Below are positions 16,934 to 25,684 of a stretch of 64,000 nt of DNA, in pieces. The DNA lies in NCBI RefSeq assembly GCF_018413645.1, contig NZ_JAHCDA010000002.1, positions 744,001 through 808,000 on the forward strand, given 5' to 3'. The notes below the pieces were generated by a model. It ran no database searches, was not told the DNA's origin, and worked only from the letters and a program-made list of their open reading frames with translations. A program made the translations under genes and the position numbers. Positions within the stretch are counted from its first letter, which is position 1; the number at the start of each line of letters is the position of its first letter. Source of the stretch: Roseococcus pinisoli (GTDB taxonomy: Bacteria; Pseudomonadota; Alphaproteobacteria; Acetobacterales; Acetobacteraceae).

Positions 16934-19366
16934 ATGGCACGCATCCACACGGCCTCGCACCGCCTCGTCACTCATCCGCAGCACTGGCAGCTGGCCGTAT
17001 TGCCTCCCGGCAAGGCGACGCATCCGGCCGAACTGCCGGCAGGCACGGAATGGATCACGGCTGAGGCGCCGGGCACAGCCGGCGCCGCGCTCAAGGCTGC
17101 CGGTCGTGCAATCCCCGATCTGGACGCGATGGACTGCTGGTTCCGAGCCGACATCCCAGCAGGGCCGGAAGGGCGCATCCTGCGCTGCGAAGGTCTCGCG
17201 ACGCTAGCGGAGCTCTGGCTGGGAGACCAATTGCTGCTCGCCTCGGACTCCATGTTCCTGCCGCAGGAGGCCGCCATTCCGGCTTCGGGCGGCGTGCTCC
17301 AACTGCGCTGCCGCGCCCTCGCCTCGCCGGCCGGAATCCGTCGTCCACGCTGGCGACCGGCGCTCATGCGGCCGACCTGGTTGCGGGGCATCCGCACGGC
17401 GCTGCAGGGGCGGATGCCGGGCTCTTTTCCAGGTCCGGCGGCCGTCGGTCCCTGGCGAGAGATCGAGCTCCTGACCTGGAAGGCCGGCGCGCCGCGCGTG
17501 ACGGAGGTCGACCTCCGCGCCACACTGGATGAGGCCGGAAATCCCCGGCTGTCCGTCTCGCTGCGGACCGATGCCACCGCCGGCCGGCTGCTCTGCGGCG
17601 GCGAGGAAGCACCGCTGCGCCCCAGTACCGAGGGCCTTCTCGCCGCGACGCTTGAACTGCCCGGCCTCGCCTTGTGGTGGCCGCACACGCATGGAGAGCC
17701 GGCGCTGCACGAAGTGGCCGTGGAGCTGGGCGGGACCCGCATCGAGCTCGGCCGCACGGGCTTCCGCCGTATCGAGGTCGACACCGGCGCTGGCGGACGC
17801 GGCTTCGGCCTGGTGGTGAACGACATCCCGATCTTCTGCCGCGGCGGGGTCTGGGCCGGCGCCGATCCGACGACGCAGGGCGGCGATCCCCTGCCCTTCC
17901 TGCGCGCCGCGCGCGACGCCGGGCTGAACATGATCCGCGTCTCCGGCACCGGAGTCTGGGAGAGCAACGCCTTCTATGAGGCCTGCGACGCGCTGGGCCT
18001 GCTCGCCTGGCAGGACGCGCCCATGGCCAGCGCCGATTTCCCCGAGGAACAGCCCGCCTTCCGGGCCGCGATCGAAGCCGAGGCGACCGCGTTTCTCGCT
18101 CGCATCCAGACCAGCCCTTCGCTCGCGGTGCTGTGCGGCGGCAGCGAGATCGCGCAGTCGGCAGCCATGAATGGACTGCCGCCGGAGGCCTGGTACGGCC
18201 CAGTACGCCGCGAGGCCTTGCCCTCGATCCTCGGCCAATGGCGACCGGATGTCGTCTACGTGCCCGACTCTCCCTTCGGCCCCGCCGACGAGCTGCCGCA
18301 TCGCTCGGATGCTGGCGTCGCGCATTATTTCGGCGTGGGGGCCTATCTCCGCCCGCTCGGCGATGCCCGCGCCGCCGGCGTGCGCTTCGCCTCCGAATGC
18401 CTGGCTTTCGCGAATGTGCCGGCGGGGGCCCTGGATCTTCCCCCCGTGCACCATCCGGACTGGAAGCGCGGTGTGCCGCGCGATCCCTCAGCCTCCTGGG
18501 ACTTCGAGGATGTGCGCGACGACTACCTGGGCCGCCTCTATGGCGTCGATCCGTCCCGCCTGCGGCGCGAGGAGCCGGAGCGCTATCTGGACCTCTCCCG
18601 TGCCGTGACCGGCGACATCATGGAGACCACTTTTGCCGAATGGCGGCGGCCCGCTTCGCCCTGCCGGGGCGCGCTTGTCTGGACGTTGCAGGATGTGATG
18701 CCGGGCGCCGGCTGGGGCTTGCTCGATGCCGCCGCGCAGCCGAAGCCGTGCGTGCACGCCCTGCGCCGGGCCTGCGCGCCGCTGGCCCTGCTCCTGCTGG
18801 ACGAGGGCACGAACGGCATCGCGCTGCATCTCCTCAACGACGGTCCGGAGCCGGTCGAGGGCGAATTGGAACTGGCCTGCTACCGCGGTAGCGCCCGCGT
18901 CGCCCAGGGCAGCCGCATGGTCACGGTGGCTGCGCACGGCACGCTGTCCCTGCCTGGCGAGGCGCTCTTCGGCCGCTTCTTCGACGCGGGCTACGCGTGG
19001 CGTTTCGGGCCGCCGCCTTGCGACGCCACGCATGCGACCTTCCGTCGCGTCGGTGCGTCCCCCGATGCCCAGCCCTGTGCGGAGGCCGCGCTCTACCCGC
19101 AGGACCGCGTCCTACCGCCCGCGACCAGCATACGCGCTGTCCCCGAAAAGGATGAGGCGGGATGGTCGCTGGTGATCACGGCGGAAGGGTTCGTCCGCGG
19201 CCTGCGGATAGAAGATGAAAACGGCTTCCGGCCGGAGGTAGACTGGCTCCCCTTGCCTCCCGGGCAGCCGCGGCGTCTTCGCCTGAGCGGCCCCTCCAGC
19301 CGGGCGCCGCAGGGCCGTGTCGCGGCCCTCAACGCCGGCAGTTCCTCCTATCGAGGTGTCTCATGA
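16934..19366 (+). CDS. glycoside hydrolase family 2-like protein (beta-mannosidase-type)
   Basis: The 810-residue product has the GH2 domain order: a jelly-roll sugar-binding domain, an immunoglobulin-like domain, then a TIM barrel starting near VNDIPIFCRGGVWAGAD. The general acid/base is probably Glu405 in CGGSEIAQ, replacing the usual GNNE. The nucleophile is probably Glu488 in FASECLAF. The layout is closest to beta-mannosidases and exo-beta-glucosaminidases. No signal peptide is seen, so the enzyme should be cytoplasmic and act on an intracellular glycoside or precursor. It lies nine bases after the DUF1839 gene and its stop overlaps the next start (ATGA), so it belongs to the same operon. 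Confidence 0.82.
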   Translation: MARIHTASHRLVTHPQHWQLAVLPPGKATHPAELPAGTEWITAEAPGTAGAALKAAGRAIPDLDAMDCWFRADIPAGPEGRILRCEGLATLAELWLGDQLLLASDSMFLPQEAAIPASGGVLQLRCRALASPAGIRRPRWRPALMRPTWLRGIRTALQGRMPGSFPGPAAVGPWREIELLTWKAGAPRVTEVDLRATLDEAGNPRLSVSLRTDATAGRLLCGGEEAPLRPSTEGLLAATLELPGLALWWPHTHGEPALHEVAVELGGTRIELGRTGFRRIEVDTGAGGRGFGLVVNDIPIFCRGGVWAGADPTTQGGDPLPFLRAARDAGLNMIRVSGTGVWESNAFYEACDALGLLAWQDAPMASADFPEEQPAFRAAIEAEATAFLARIQTSPSLAVLCGGSEIAQSAAMNGLPPEAWYGPVRREALPSILGQWRPDVVYVPDSPFGPADELPHRSDAGVAHYFGVGAYLRPLGDARAAGVRFASECLAFANVPAGALDLPPVHHPDWKRGVPRDPSASWDFEDVRDDYLGRLYGVDPSRLRREEPERYLDLSRAVTGDIMETTFAEWRRPASPCRGALVWTLQDVMPGAGWGLLDAAAQPKPCVHALRRACAPLALLLLDEGTNGIALHLLNDGPEPVEGELELACYRGSARVAQGSRMVTVAAHGTLSLPGEALFGRFFDAGYAWRFGPPPCDATHATFRRVGASPDAQPCAEAALYPQDRVLPPATSIRAVPEKDEAGWSLVITAEGFVRGLRIEDENGFRPEVDWLPLPPGQPRRLRLSGPSSRAPQGRVAALNAGSSSYRGVS

Positions 19367-21201
19367 AGCCGGTCTCGGTCGTATTCGGGGATTGCGTCGG
19401 CTGGTACCACCCCGTCGCGAAGCCGAGCGGCCGCTGCGTCGTGATGTGCGGCGCCGATGGCTACGAGGGGCTTTGTTCCTACCGCCCCTGGCGCGAGCTG
19501 GCCGTCCTGCTGGCCGAGGCCGGCTTGCCCGTCCTTCGCTTCGATCCGCCCGGCAGCGGCGATTCAGGCGGGCCGGAAGAAATGTCGCCCGATCTTCAGC
19601 TCTGGAGCGATGCGATCGTGGCGGCGGTGGAGAAGGCGCGCCGTCTGAGCGGCGCCGCCGAGGTTTCCCTGGTGGGTCTTCGCCTGGGTGCGCTGGCGGC
19701 GGCTCTCGCGGCCGCCCGTATTCCGCGCGCGCCAATGGCGCTGCTCTTTCCGGTTCTGTCGGGCCGCAGCCATGCGCGGGGGCTCCGCGTGGTCGCCGCT
19801 GCCACGAAGGAAGGGCCCGAGGTCGCCGGCTACCCCTGGTCCGAAGCGGGGCTGAGCGCCCTGTCTAAGCTGGACCTCGGAGAAGCCCTCAAAGCCGCGG
19901 CCGACCGGCCGATACTGCTGCTGGCGCGCCCGGACGGCATGGCCCCCGCCGAGGCCCTCGCCGCCTCCCTTCCTAGCGCCGAAGCGCGGCCAGCGGAGGG
20001 CTACGGCGACCTCATGGCCGAGGCCCATGTCGCCGAACCGCCGGCCGCGGCCTACGAAGCCATTGTCACCTTCCTTTTGCGCGATCTGCCAGATGGCCCG
20101 GAGAATATGCCCTCCCCCTTGGCGCCGGGCGTCCTGCGCCTGCGCTTCGGCGTGACAGAACGTGTTGTGCGTTTCGGTCCGGAAGACGGCCTCGTAGGGG
20201 TTTGGAGCGAACCAGCTGGCGGCGCGCGGCCTGGCACGCCGGCGCTGCTCATCCCGACCACCGGAGCCGTCCACCATTTCGGCAATGGCCGCCTTCTGCT
20301 GCGCATGGCCCGGCGCGCCGCGGAGGCGGGATGGCCTGTCCTTCGCTTCGACGGCACCGGCATGGGAGAAAGCGAGAACCCCGCAGGGCTTCCCCCAGTG
20401 CGCCTGCTCTATCAGCCAGGCGTGGTGACGGACACGCGCGCCGCCATCGACTGGGTCGAGGCGCAGGGCCATCCGCAGGTCGTCGCTACGGGCCTCTGTG
20501 CCGGTGGATGGGCCTCGCTACAGGTCGCGTTGGCGGATTCCAGGGTCATTCATGCGATGCCGCTCAACATCCAGACCTTCGTCTGGCGCAAAGGTCGGCT
20601 TCTGACCGTGCCCGCCAATCGGGAGCGCGAGAAACCTCGCCAGGGGCACATCCGCTGGGAATTGCTGGCCGAGGGCCGGCGTGCAGGCGCCCCCTGGACG
20701 GATCTGGCAGCGATTTTCATGCCACGCATCCTACGGCGTGGCGTGCGGCGGGGAGCCGCCGTGCTGGGGCGCAACCTGCCGCCCGCCATGCTGCCACTCC
20801 TCGGTGCGATGCCACTGCTCGGCTCGATACGTGTGTTCGGTTGGGTACGGCAGCTTTCCGCGCGCGGCGCGCGCCTCACCCTTGCTTACTCCGATATGGA
20901 TCCCGGGCTGGACGAGTTGGAGGTTCATTTCGGTCATCTCGGGCAACGGCTGGCAGGCATCCCCGGCATACAAACCATCTTCGTTCCGGATGCCGACCAC
21001 ATCCTCTCCACACGAAGGATGCGGCGCGACTGGGAGGCGGCCTTCCTCGACGCGCTTGGTGACCCGGAGGATCAAACCGATGTTTCCTTCGGCCAGGCTC
21101 CGACGAAGAGGATTACATGTCCCTCCGACGTTCCCTCCTGGCCGGCTCAATCCTCGTGGGCGGCGCAGCCGCGACCGTCGTCGCGGCGAACCTCGGCATA
21201 G
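19363..21201 (+). CDS. double-domain alpha/beta hydrolase with cysteine nucleophile elbow
   Basis: The 612-residue product contains two alpha/beta-hydrolase domains in tandem. Domain 1 (about 1-240) has the elbow GLRLGA with Arg107 where the nucleophile should be. Domain 2 (about 260-590) has GLCAGG with Cys379, and a candidate catalytic His546 in DADHIL. The two elbows recall the paired hydrolases 1 and 2 associated with exosortase/EPS loci (GLC and GLR types), here apparently fused; that comparison is from memory. A cysteine nucleophile suits thioester or lactone substrates, so release from the carrier protein is possible. The last 28 codons overlap the start of the next gene. Confidence 0.8.
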   Translation: MKPVSVVFGDCVGWYHPVAKPSGRCVVMCGADGYEGLCSYRPWRELAVLLAEAGLPVLRFDPPGSGDSGGPEEMSPDLQLWSDAIVAAVEKARRLSGAAEVSLVGLRLGALAAALAAARIPRAPMALLFPVLSGRSHARGLRVVAAATKEGPEVAGYPWSEAGLSALSKLDLGEALKAAADRPILLLARPDGMAPAEALAASLPSAEARPAEGYGDLMAEAHVAEPPAAAYEAIVTFLLRDLPDGPENMPSPLAPGVLRLRFGVTERVVRFGPEDGLVGVWSEPAGGARPGTPALLIPTTGAVHHFGNGRLLLRMARRAAEAGWPVLRFDGTGMGESENPAGLPPVRLLYQPGVVTDTRAAIDWVEAQGHPQVVATGLCAGGWASLQVALADSRVIHAMPLNIQTFVWRKGRLLTVPANREREKPRQGHIRWELLAEGRRAGAPWTDLAAIFMPRILRRGVRRGAAVLGRNLPPAMLPLLGAMPLLGSIRVFGWVRQLSARGARLTLAYSDMDPGLDELEVHFGHLGQRLAGIPGIQTIFVPDADHILSTRRMRRDWEAAFLDALGDPEDQTDVSFGQAPTKRITCPSDVPSWPAQSSWAAQPRPSSRRTSA

Positions 21202-22355
21202 GCCTTCAGCGCTACGGCCCCACCTATCTGCGCCGTACCCTCACCCGCCGATGGATCCCCGATCTGCGCGATCCGGAGTATTTTCCGGCCCGGCCGATCC
21301 GGGCCGCCGACCGCGCCTTCCTCCTTCCCGTCGATCCGGACGGGCCCGAACACGTCGAGGCCGCCTTTGCCTCGATCGCGGGTCGTCACGGCGCATCGGG
21401 GGAAACGCTGGACGGCTTCCTCGCGCGCACGCGCTCCACGAGCCTCCTGGTCCTGCATCGGGACCGGCTGATCCGGGAGAGCTATGCCAACGGTGCTTCC
21501 GACACGAGCCTGCTGACCTCGATGTCGATGGCGAAATCCGTGCTGTCGCTCCTCGTCGTCGCGGCCATCGCGGACGGGTACATCCCTTCCCTGGACGTTC
21601 AGGCCGAGACGTTGCTTCCCGATATCGGCGGCTTGCGAGGAACCGGCATCACGCTGCGGCATCTCATGCACATGGTCTCCGGCCTGCGCTTCGAGAATCC
21701 GCGCCCGCTCGGGTGGCTTTCCTGGGAACACATCTTCGACGGCGAGCGCGTTTCCTATCTCACGCCCGATATCGTGTCCCATCTCGCGACCGCTCGCGCA
21801 GGCCAAACTCCCGGTTCGCATTTCAGCTATGACGATCGCAGCGCGCAGCTTGTGGGCCTGGCCATCGAACGCGCCACGGGTCGAACCGTCTCGGCCTGGC
21901 TTGAGGAGCGTCTCTGGAGGCGGATCGGAACCGAGGCGGGCGCGACCTGGGTGCTCGATCGCAAGGGCGGCCACGAGCGGATGGAGAGCGGCATCAATGC
22001 CCGCGCACGGGACTGGCTGCGCCTGGGCCGGCTCGTTCTGCGCGAGGGCGACTGGGAAGGCACGGCCGTGCTCCCCCGGCAGCTGGTGCGTGAGGTGACG
22101 CATGCCCCGCAGATCATCGCGGGCCTTGCCGACCCCATCTCCCGACAGCCGGAATATGCCGGGCGGTCCTACGGCCTGTTCTGGTGGGGCCTCGTCGATG
22201 AACCTCAGGACTGCCTGGCGGAGGGCGCCCTGGGGCAGGTTCTCTACGTGGCGCGCTCCCACGATGCCGTGCTGCTTCGGACGGGAGGGGGCACGCGGGA
22301 CGTGCCCTCCTGGGCCACGCTGCTCCGCGATCTGGCGGCCGCACTGCCGGCCTGA
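21117..22355 (+). CDS. exported serine hydrolase, beta-lactamase/class C family
   Basis: This 412-residue protein starts MSLRRSLLAGSILVGGAAATVV, a signal peptide or N-terminal anchor. The penicillin-binding SxxK motif is SMAK (Ser137, Lys140). The second motif is YDD in FSYDDRSAQL, and the fold continues with GLDVQ-like and GLRFENPRPL segments typical of esterase/DD-peptidase relatives. It probably hydrolyses an ester or amide outside the cytoplasmic membrane. Its start lies 85 bases inside the preceding hydrolase gene, an unusually long overlap that supports translational coupling. It is the last gene of the carrier-protein operon. Confidence 0.82.
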   Translation: MSLRRSLLAGSILVGGAAATVVAANLGIGLQRYGPTYLRRTLTRRWIPDLRDPEYFPARPIRAADRAFLLPVDPDGPEHVEAAFASIAGRHGASGETLDGFLARTRSTSLLVLHRDRLIRESYANGASDTSLLTSMSMAKSVLSLLVVAAIADGYIPSLDVQAETLLPDIGGLRGTGITLRHLMHMVSGLRFENPRPLGWLSWEHIFDGERVSYLTPDIVSHLATARAGQTPGSHFSYDDRSAQLVGLAIERATGRTVSAWLEERLWRRIGTEAGATWVLDRKGGHERMESGINARARDWLRLGRLVLREGDWEGTAVLPRQLVREVTHAPQIIAGLADPISRQPEYAGRSYGLFWWGLVDEPQDCLAEGALGQVLYVARSHDAVLLRTGGGTRDVPSWATLLRDLAAALPA

Positions 22356-22429
22356 GGGCTGCCCGAAAGTATCTCGCCGGACTTTCAGAGTTGCTCCATG
22401 ATCCTCAAAATACCAGGAGGACACGAAGC

Positions 22430-23398
22430 ATGCTCCCACGCCGATCCCTTGTCGCGGCGCCCGCTCTGCTGGGCGTCATCGCGGCCGAGGCGCGGGCCTC
22501 CAGCGCGAATTGGCAGCCCGATCGTCCCATCACCATGATCGTCGCCTTTGCCGCCGGCGGCGGCACCGATGTCGCCGCCCGCACCCTCGCCCGCTTCATG
22601 GAACGCGAGCTCGGGCAATCCGTCGTCGTGAACAACCGCGCCGGCGCCGGCGGCGAGATCGGCTGGGCGGAGCTAGCGCGCGCGCGGCCGGACGGGCTGA
22701 CCATCGGCTTCATCAACACGCCCAACCTCGTCACCATCCCGATCGAGCGCCAGGCCCGCTACAAGCTCGACGACTTTTCGCCCATCGCGAATGTGGTGGA
22801 CGATCCCGGCGGGTTCTGGGTCCTGCCAGACAGTCCCTGGCGCAACCTGCAGGATCTCGCGGCCGCGGCGCGGGCTGCGCCGGGGCAGATCGCCTATGGC
22901 AGCACGGGCGTAGGTTCGGACGACCATCTGGCCACCCTGACCTTCGAGCGCGCGATCGGCACGCGCCTGCTGCATGTGCCCTTCAACGGCTCATCGCAGG
23001 TGAAGAACGCCATGCTGGGCCGGCAAATCCATCTCGCCGCGATGAACATGGGCGAAGGCGTGGGCGATTTCCGCCAGGGGCAGATCCGCCCGCTCGGCCA
23101 GATGGCGACGGAACGCTGGGCCAATACCTCGGATGTACCGACCTTCCGGGAGCAGGGCTTCGATGTGGTCGATGGCTCGCTGCGTGGCCTCGCGGCTCCT
23201 GCTGGCACGCCGCAGCCGGTGCTGCTGCGGCTTGCGGCCGTGGTAAAGTCGGTCATGGAAAATCCGGAATTCGTGGCGCTCGCCAATCAGCAACAGCTGC
23301 CGCTGCGCTTTCTCGATCCGGATCAGCATCGCGCGGTGCTCCTCGGCATGCATGAGGGCTATAGCCGGATGTGGCGGGAGTATCCGTGGCGGGATTGA
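22430..23398 (+). CDS. Bug-family (TctC) periplasmic tricarboxylate-type binding protein, copy 1
   Basis: The 322-residue product has a signal peptide (MLPRRSLVAAPALLGVIAAEARA) and the Bug hallmarks: RPITMIVAFAAGGGTDVAAR, VVVNNRAGAGGEIG, a central VGSDDHLATL and a PVLLRL region before the last helices. Bug proteins bind small carboxylates and hand them to TctAB transporters. No TctA or TctB gene is nearby, so it is an orphan receptor. An AGGAGG lies at 22413-22418, a dozen bases before the ATG. A close paralogue lies at 49756-50712. It sits between the carrier-protein operon and the polysaccharide locus without obvious linkage to either. Confidence 0.93.
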   Translation: MLPRRSLVAAPALLGVIAAEARASSANWQPDRPITMIVAFAAGGGTDVAARTLARFMERELGQSVVVNNRAGAGGEIGWAELARARPDGLTIGFINTPNLVTIPIERQARYKLDDFSPIANVVDDPGGFWVLPDSPWRNLQDLAAAARAAPGQIAYGSTGVGSDDHLATLTFERAIGTRLLHVPFNGSSQVKNAMLGRQIHLAAMNMGEGVGDFRQGQIRPLGQMATERWANTSDVPTFREQGFDVVDGSLRGLAAPAGTPQPVLLRLAAVVKSVMENPEFVALANQQQLPLRFLDPDQHRAVLLGMHEGYSRMWREYPWRD

Positions 23399-23417
23399 GA
23401 GGCCAGGCGGAAGCTTT

Positions 23418-24545
23418 CTACCGTGTGGGCCGCATTGAGCGTTGCGGTGCCGCTCGAAACGCCTGGGCGACGGCATGCCAGGCCGGTTTCCGCAGAAAAG
23501 CCTCGTCATAGAGATGTGGGCGTTGCGGCTTACCGTCGCGGCGCTGGAGATCGGGGATGCGGCTCATGTAGCTTCCACGGTCGCTCAGCCCCCAAAGAGT
23601 GACGAGGTCCACCGCGGGCTCCGCCAGCGCCACCGCGAGAACCTCGCCGATCGCCGTGGCGGCCATCGCATCCCGCTGGCCGATATCCGCGGGCAGGAAG
23701 CGGTCCTGGATGTCCAGCTCGGTGAATTGGATGCGCAGCCCGAGGCTGGCAACGTCGCGCAGGAAACGCCGGAAGATTTCCGGGCGGAACGGTGCCTGGC
23801 GCGGCACGAGATGCGCCTGGATGCCCAGCGCATCGATCGGCGCACCGCGGCGGACCAGGCGCTCCAGCAAGGCGAGCATCGCCCGGCGCCGCGCCTCCTG
23901 GTAAGAATTGTCCATCTCCAGATTGAATTCGTTCAGCACGCGGATCGCGCGCGGGTCGGCCGCCGCTGCCAGCTCGAACGCCTCCTCGATGTAATCCGGG
24001 CCGAGAGCTCGCAGGAACGGCGTGTTCCGCAGCCCTTGCGGATGGCCCTCATGAGGTTGAATCACCTCGTTCACGACATCCCAGGAATGCAGCCGGCCCG
24101 CAAAATGTCGACCCACCGTGGAGATATGCGTGCGCAGCAGCGCCTGCGCCTCATCACGGGTCGGGGACAAGTTAAACCAGCGTGGCAGCGCCTCGTGCCA
24201 GACGAGCGTATGACCCTTCGACGGCAACCCCTGACGTTCCGCAAAAGCGAGCATTGCCTCCGCGCGAGAAAAATCGAAGCGGTCCGGAGCGGGGCGCAGC
24301 TTGTCCCATTTCAGCTCCAGCCCCGGCACCACGATCCGTGCGTCGCGCGTGATCGCCTCCGGCAGCAGGATCGGGCTTTCCTCGAGCAAGTCGAGCGTGG
24401 CCATGGTGCCGAAGAGAATCCCCTTCTCCCAGGCGAGCTGAGCGAGGGAGGCTTCCGCGCCCGAGGCTGCCGCTGGGCCAAAGGTGGTGGCCGAGGCAGC
24501 GGCGGCCAGCAGCGTCGTACGCCGACCCGGACCCGTCACCGGCAT
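23418..24545 (-). CDS. glycoside hydrolase family 10 (endo-xylanase-type), exported
   Basis: This 375-residue GH10 enzyme carries the acid/base Glu160 in WDVVNE and the nucleophile Glu276 in QFTELDI. The substrate-binding WHEALPRWF and HTLVWH segments are also present. The N-terminus GRRTTLLAAAASATTFG has a twin arginine before a hydrophobic stretch, so export by Tat is possible. GH10 enzymes cleave beta-1,4 xylan or related backbones. In a polysaccharide synthesis locus this one more likely trims or shortens the exported polymer than digests plant xylan. Its start overlaps the stop of the glycosyltransferase upstream by ten bases, so the two are co-transcribed. Confidence 0.9.
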   Translation of the reverse strand: MPVTGPGRRTTLLAAAASATTFGPAAASGAEASLAQLAWEKGILFGTMATLDLLEESPILLPEAITRDARIVVPGLELKWDKLRPAPDRFDFSRAEAMLAFAERQGLPSKGHTLVWHEALPRWFNLSPTRDEAQALLRTHISTVGRHFAGRLHSWDVVNEVIQPHEGHPQGLRNTPFLRALGPDYIEEAFELAAAADPRAIRVLNEFNLEMDNSYQEARRRAMLALLERLVRRGAPIDALGIQAHLVPRQAPFRPEIFRRFLRDVASLGLRIQFTELDIQDRFLPADIGQRDAMAATAIGEVLAVALAEPAVDLVTLWGLSDRGSYMSRIPDLQRRDGKPQRPHLYDEAFLRKPAWHAVAQAFRAAPQRSMRPTR

Positions 24546-25522
24546 GCCGCGGTCCCGTCAATACGCGCGGTGACCGCCGGCGGCTGCGCGTATTCACGGT
24601 AATGCCAGCCCAGCAGCACCGACAGCTTGCCGAAATTCGCGCAGGCACGCCCCAGCCAATACGCCGCCCGGTGGCGCCCGACCGGTAAGGTGAGAATGGC
24701 AAGCCCTGCCGCAGTCACCATCTGCGAGGCCGCGCGAGCGAAAAACATCACGCTGCGCGCCGTACTGGGCCGTCCACCGAAGCGACCGACCCGGAAGTGG
24801 CGTGCGAAATCCTGACCACCGCGCATCGCGCGCTTCAAAATCCAGCCCAGCCGTAGGCGCGCCTCCGGCACCGGTTCGCTCACCGCAGCCGCTTCGCACC
24901 AGATCAACCGCGCGCCGCCATTGACGAGGCGCAGCAGCATGTCGCCATCCTCACCGCCGGTCAGGCCGTAATCGGGATTGAACACCGGATCGAGCCACCG
25001 CAGCCGATCGGCGACTAGGATGGCATTGCCGATCCGTAACTCGTTGGGGGGGACGACGCTGCCGGTCGGCATTTGGTAGCGGTCGTAGAAGCCGCCACGC
25101 CGGATCCACTCCGGCGCATGCGCCGGCAATACCGGCAATACCGGTGCGAGGGCGCCGTCGGCATTGAAGCGCAGCAAGGCCGCTTCCAATTCGGCCAACC
25201 AGTGCGGCGGAGCCCGCTCATCGTCATCGATGAAGGCCAGCAGGTCGCCATCGGCCAGTGCGACGGTGCGATTTCGCGTGAGCGAGATATTCTGCTCGGG
25301 CTGTACTTCATAAGATAGGTCGATACGCGGCAGACGAGCCCGCCAGTCGTTCACGACCGCGGCGGCGCTTGCGGCCGCATCGTTATCGACGATGACGATC
25401 TGCTCCGGCAGGCGAGTCTGTACCGCCAGGTCGCCCAGCAGGGCGCCGAGCAGGTCGGGACGCCGGTAGGTGGCAATGCACACGCTGATGCGAGCCGGGG
25501 TGCCCTCCGCCGCGCCCATCAT
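24536..25522 (-). CDS. family 2 glycosyltransferase
   Basis: From ATG 25522 the product is about 328 residues. It begins with a GT-A core: ISVCIATYRRPDLLGALL, VIVDNDA, the metal-binding FIDDDE and later GGEDGDMLLRL. The C-terminal part, with LRLGWILKRAMRGGQDFARHF and two hydrophobic stretches, is probably membrane-associated. It adds a sugar from a nucleotide donor to the growing repeat unit; sugar identity is not predictable. Upstream in-frame codons to 25666 give Arg/Lys-rich sequence unlike the family, so the later start is preferred. It is co-transcribed with GH10. Confidence 0.88.
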   Translation of the reverse strand: MMGAAEGTPARISVCIATYRRPDLLGALLGDLAVQTRLPEQIVIVDNDAAASAAAVVNDWRARLPRIDLSYEVQPEQNISLTRNRTVALADGDLLAFIDDDERAPPHWLAELEAALLRFNADGALAPVLPVLPAHAPEWIRRGGFYDRYQMPTGSVVPPNELRIGNAILVADRLRWLDPVFNPDYGLTGGEDGDMLLRLVNGGARLIWCEAAAVSEPVPEARLRLGWILKRAMRGGQDFARHFRVGRFGGRPSTARSVMFFARAASQMVTAAGLAILTLPVGRHRAAYWLGRACANFGKLSVLLGWHYREYAQPPAVTARIDGTAACR

Positions 25523-25684
25523 TCGACGCTGTCCTTCATCGATTCCAACTGGCACGGCCACGCATCGCAGGGCGATTGCCCGCTCGCGAGGATTCTTTCG
25601 TCCAGCATAGAGGCACAAATTCTTCCCGAAGATTGATGCTGTTTTGCGGGCCGATCGCCACGCCACGCGAAACCTTCTTCAAGA

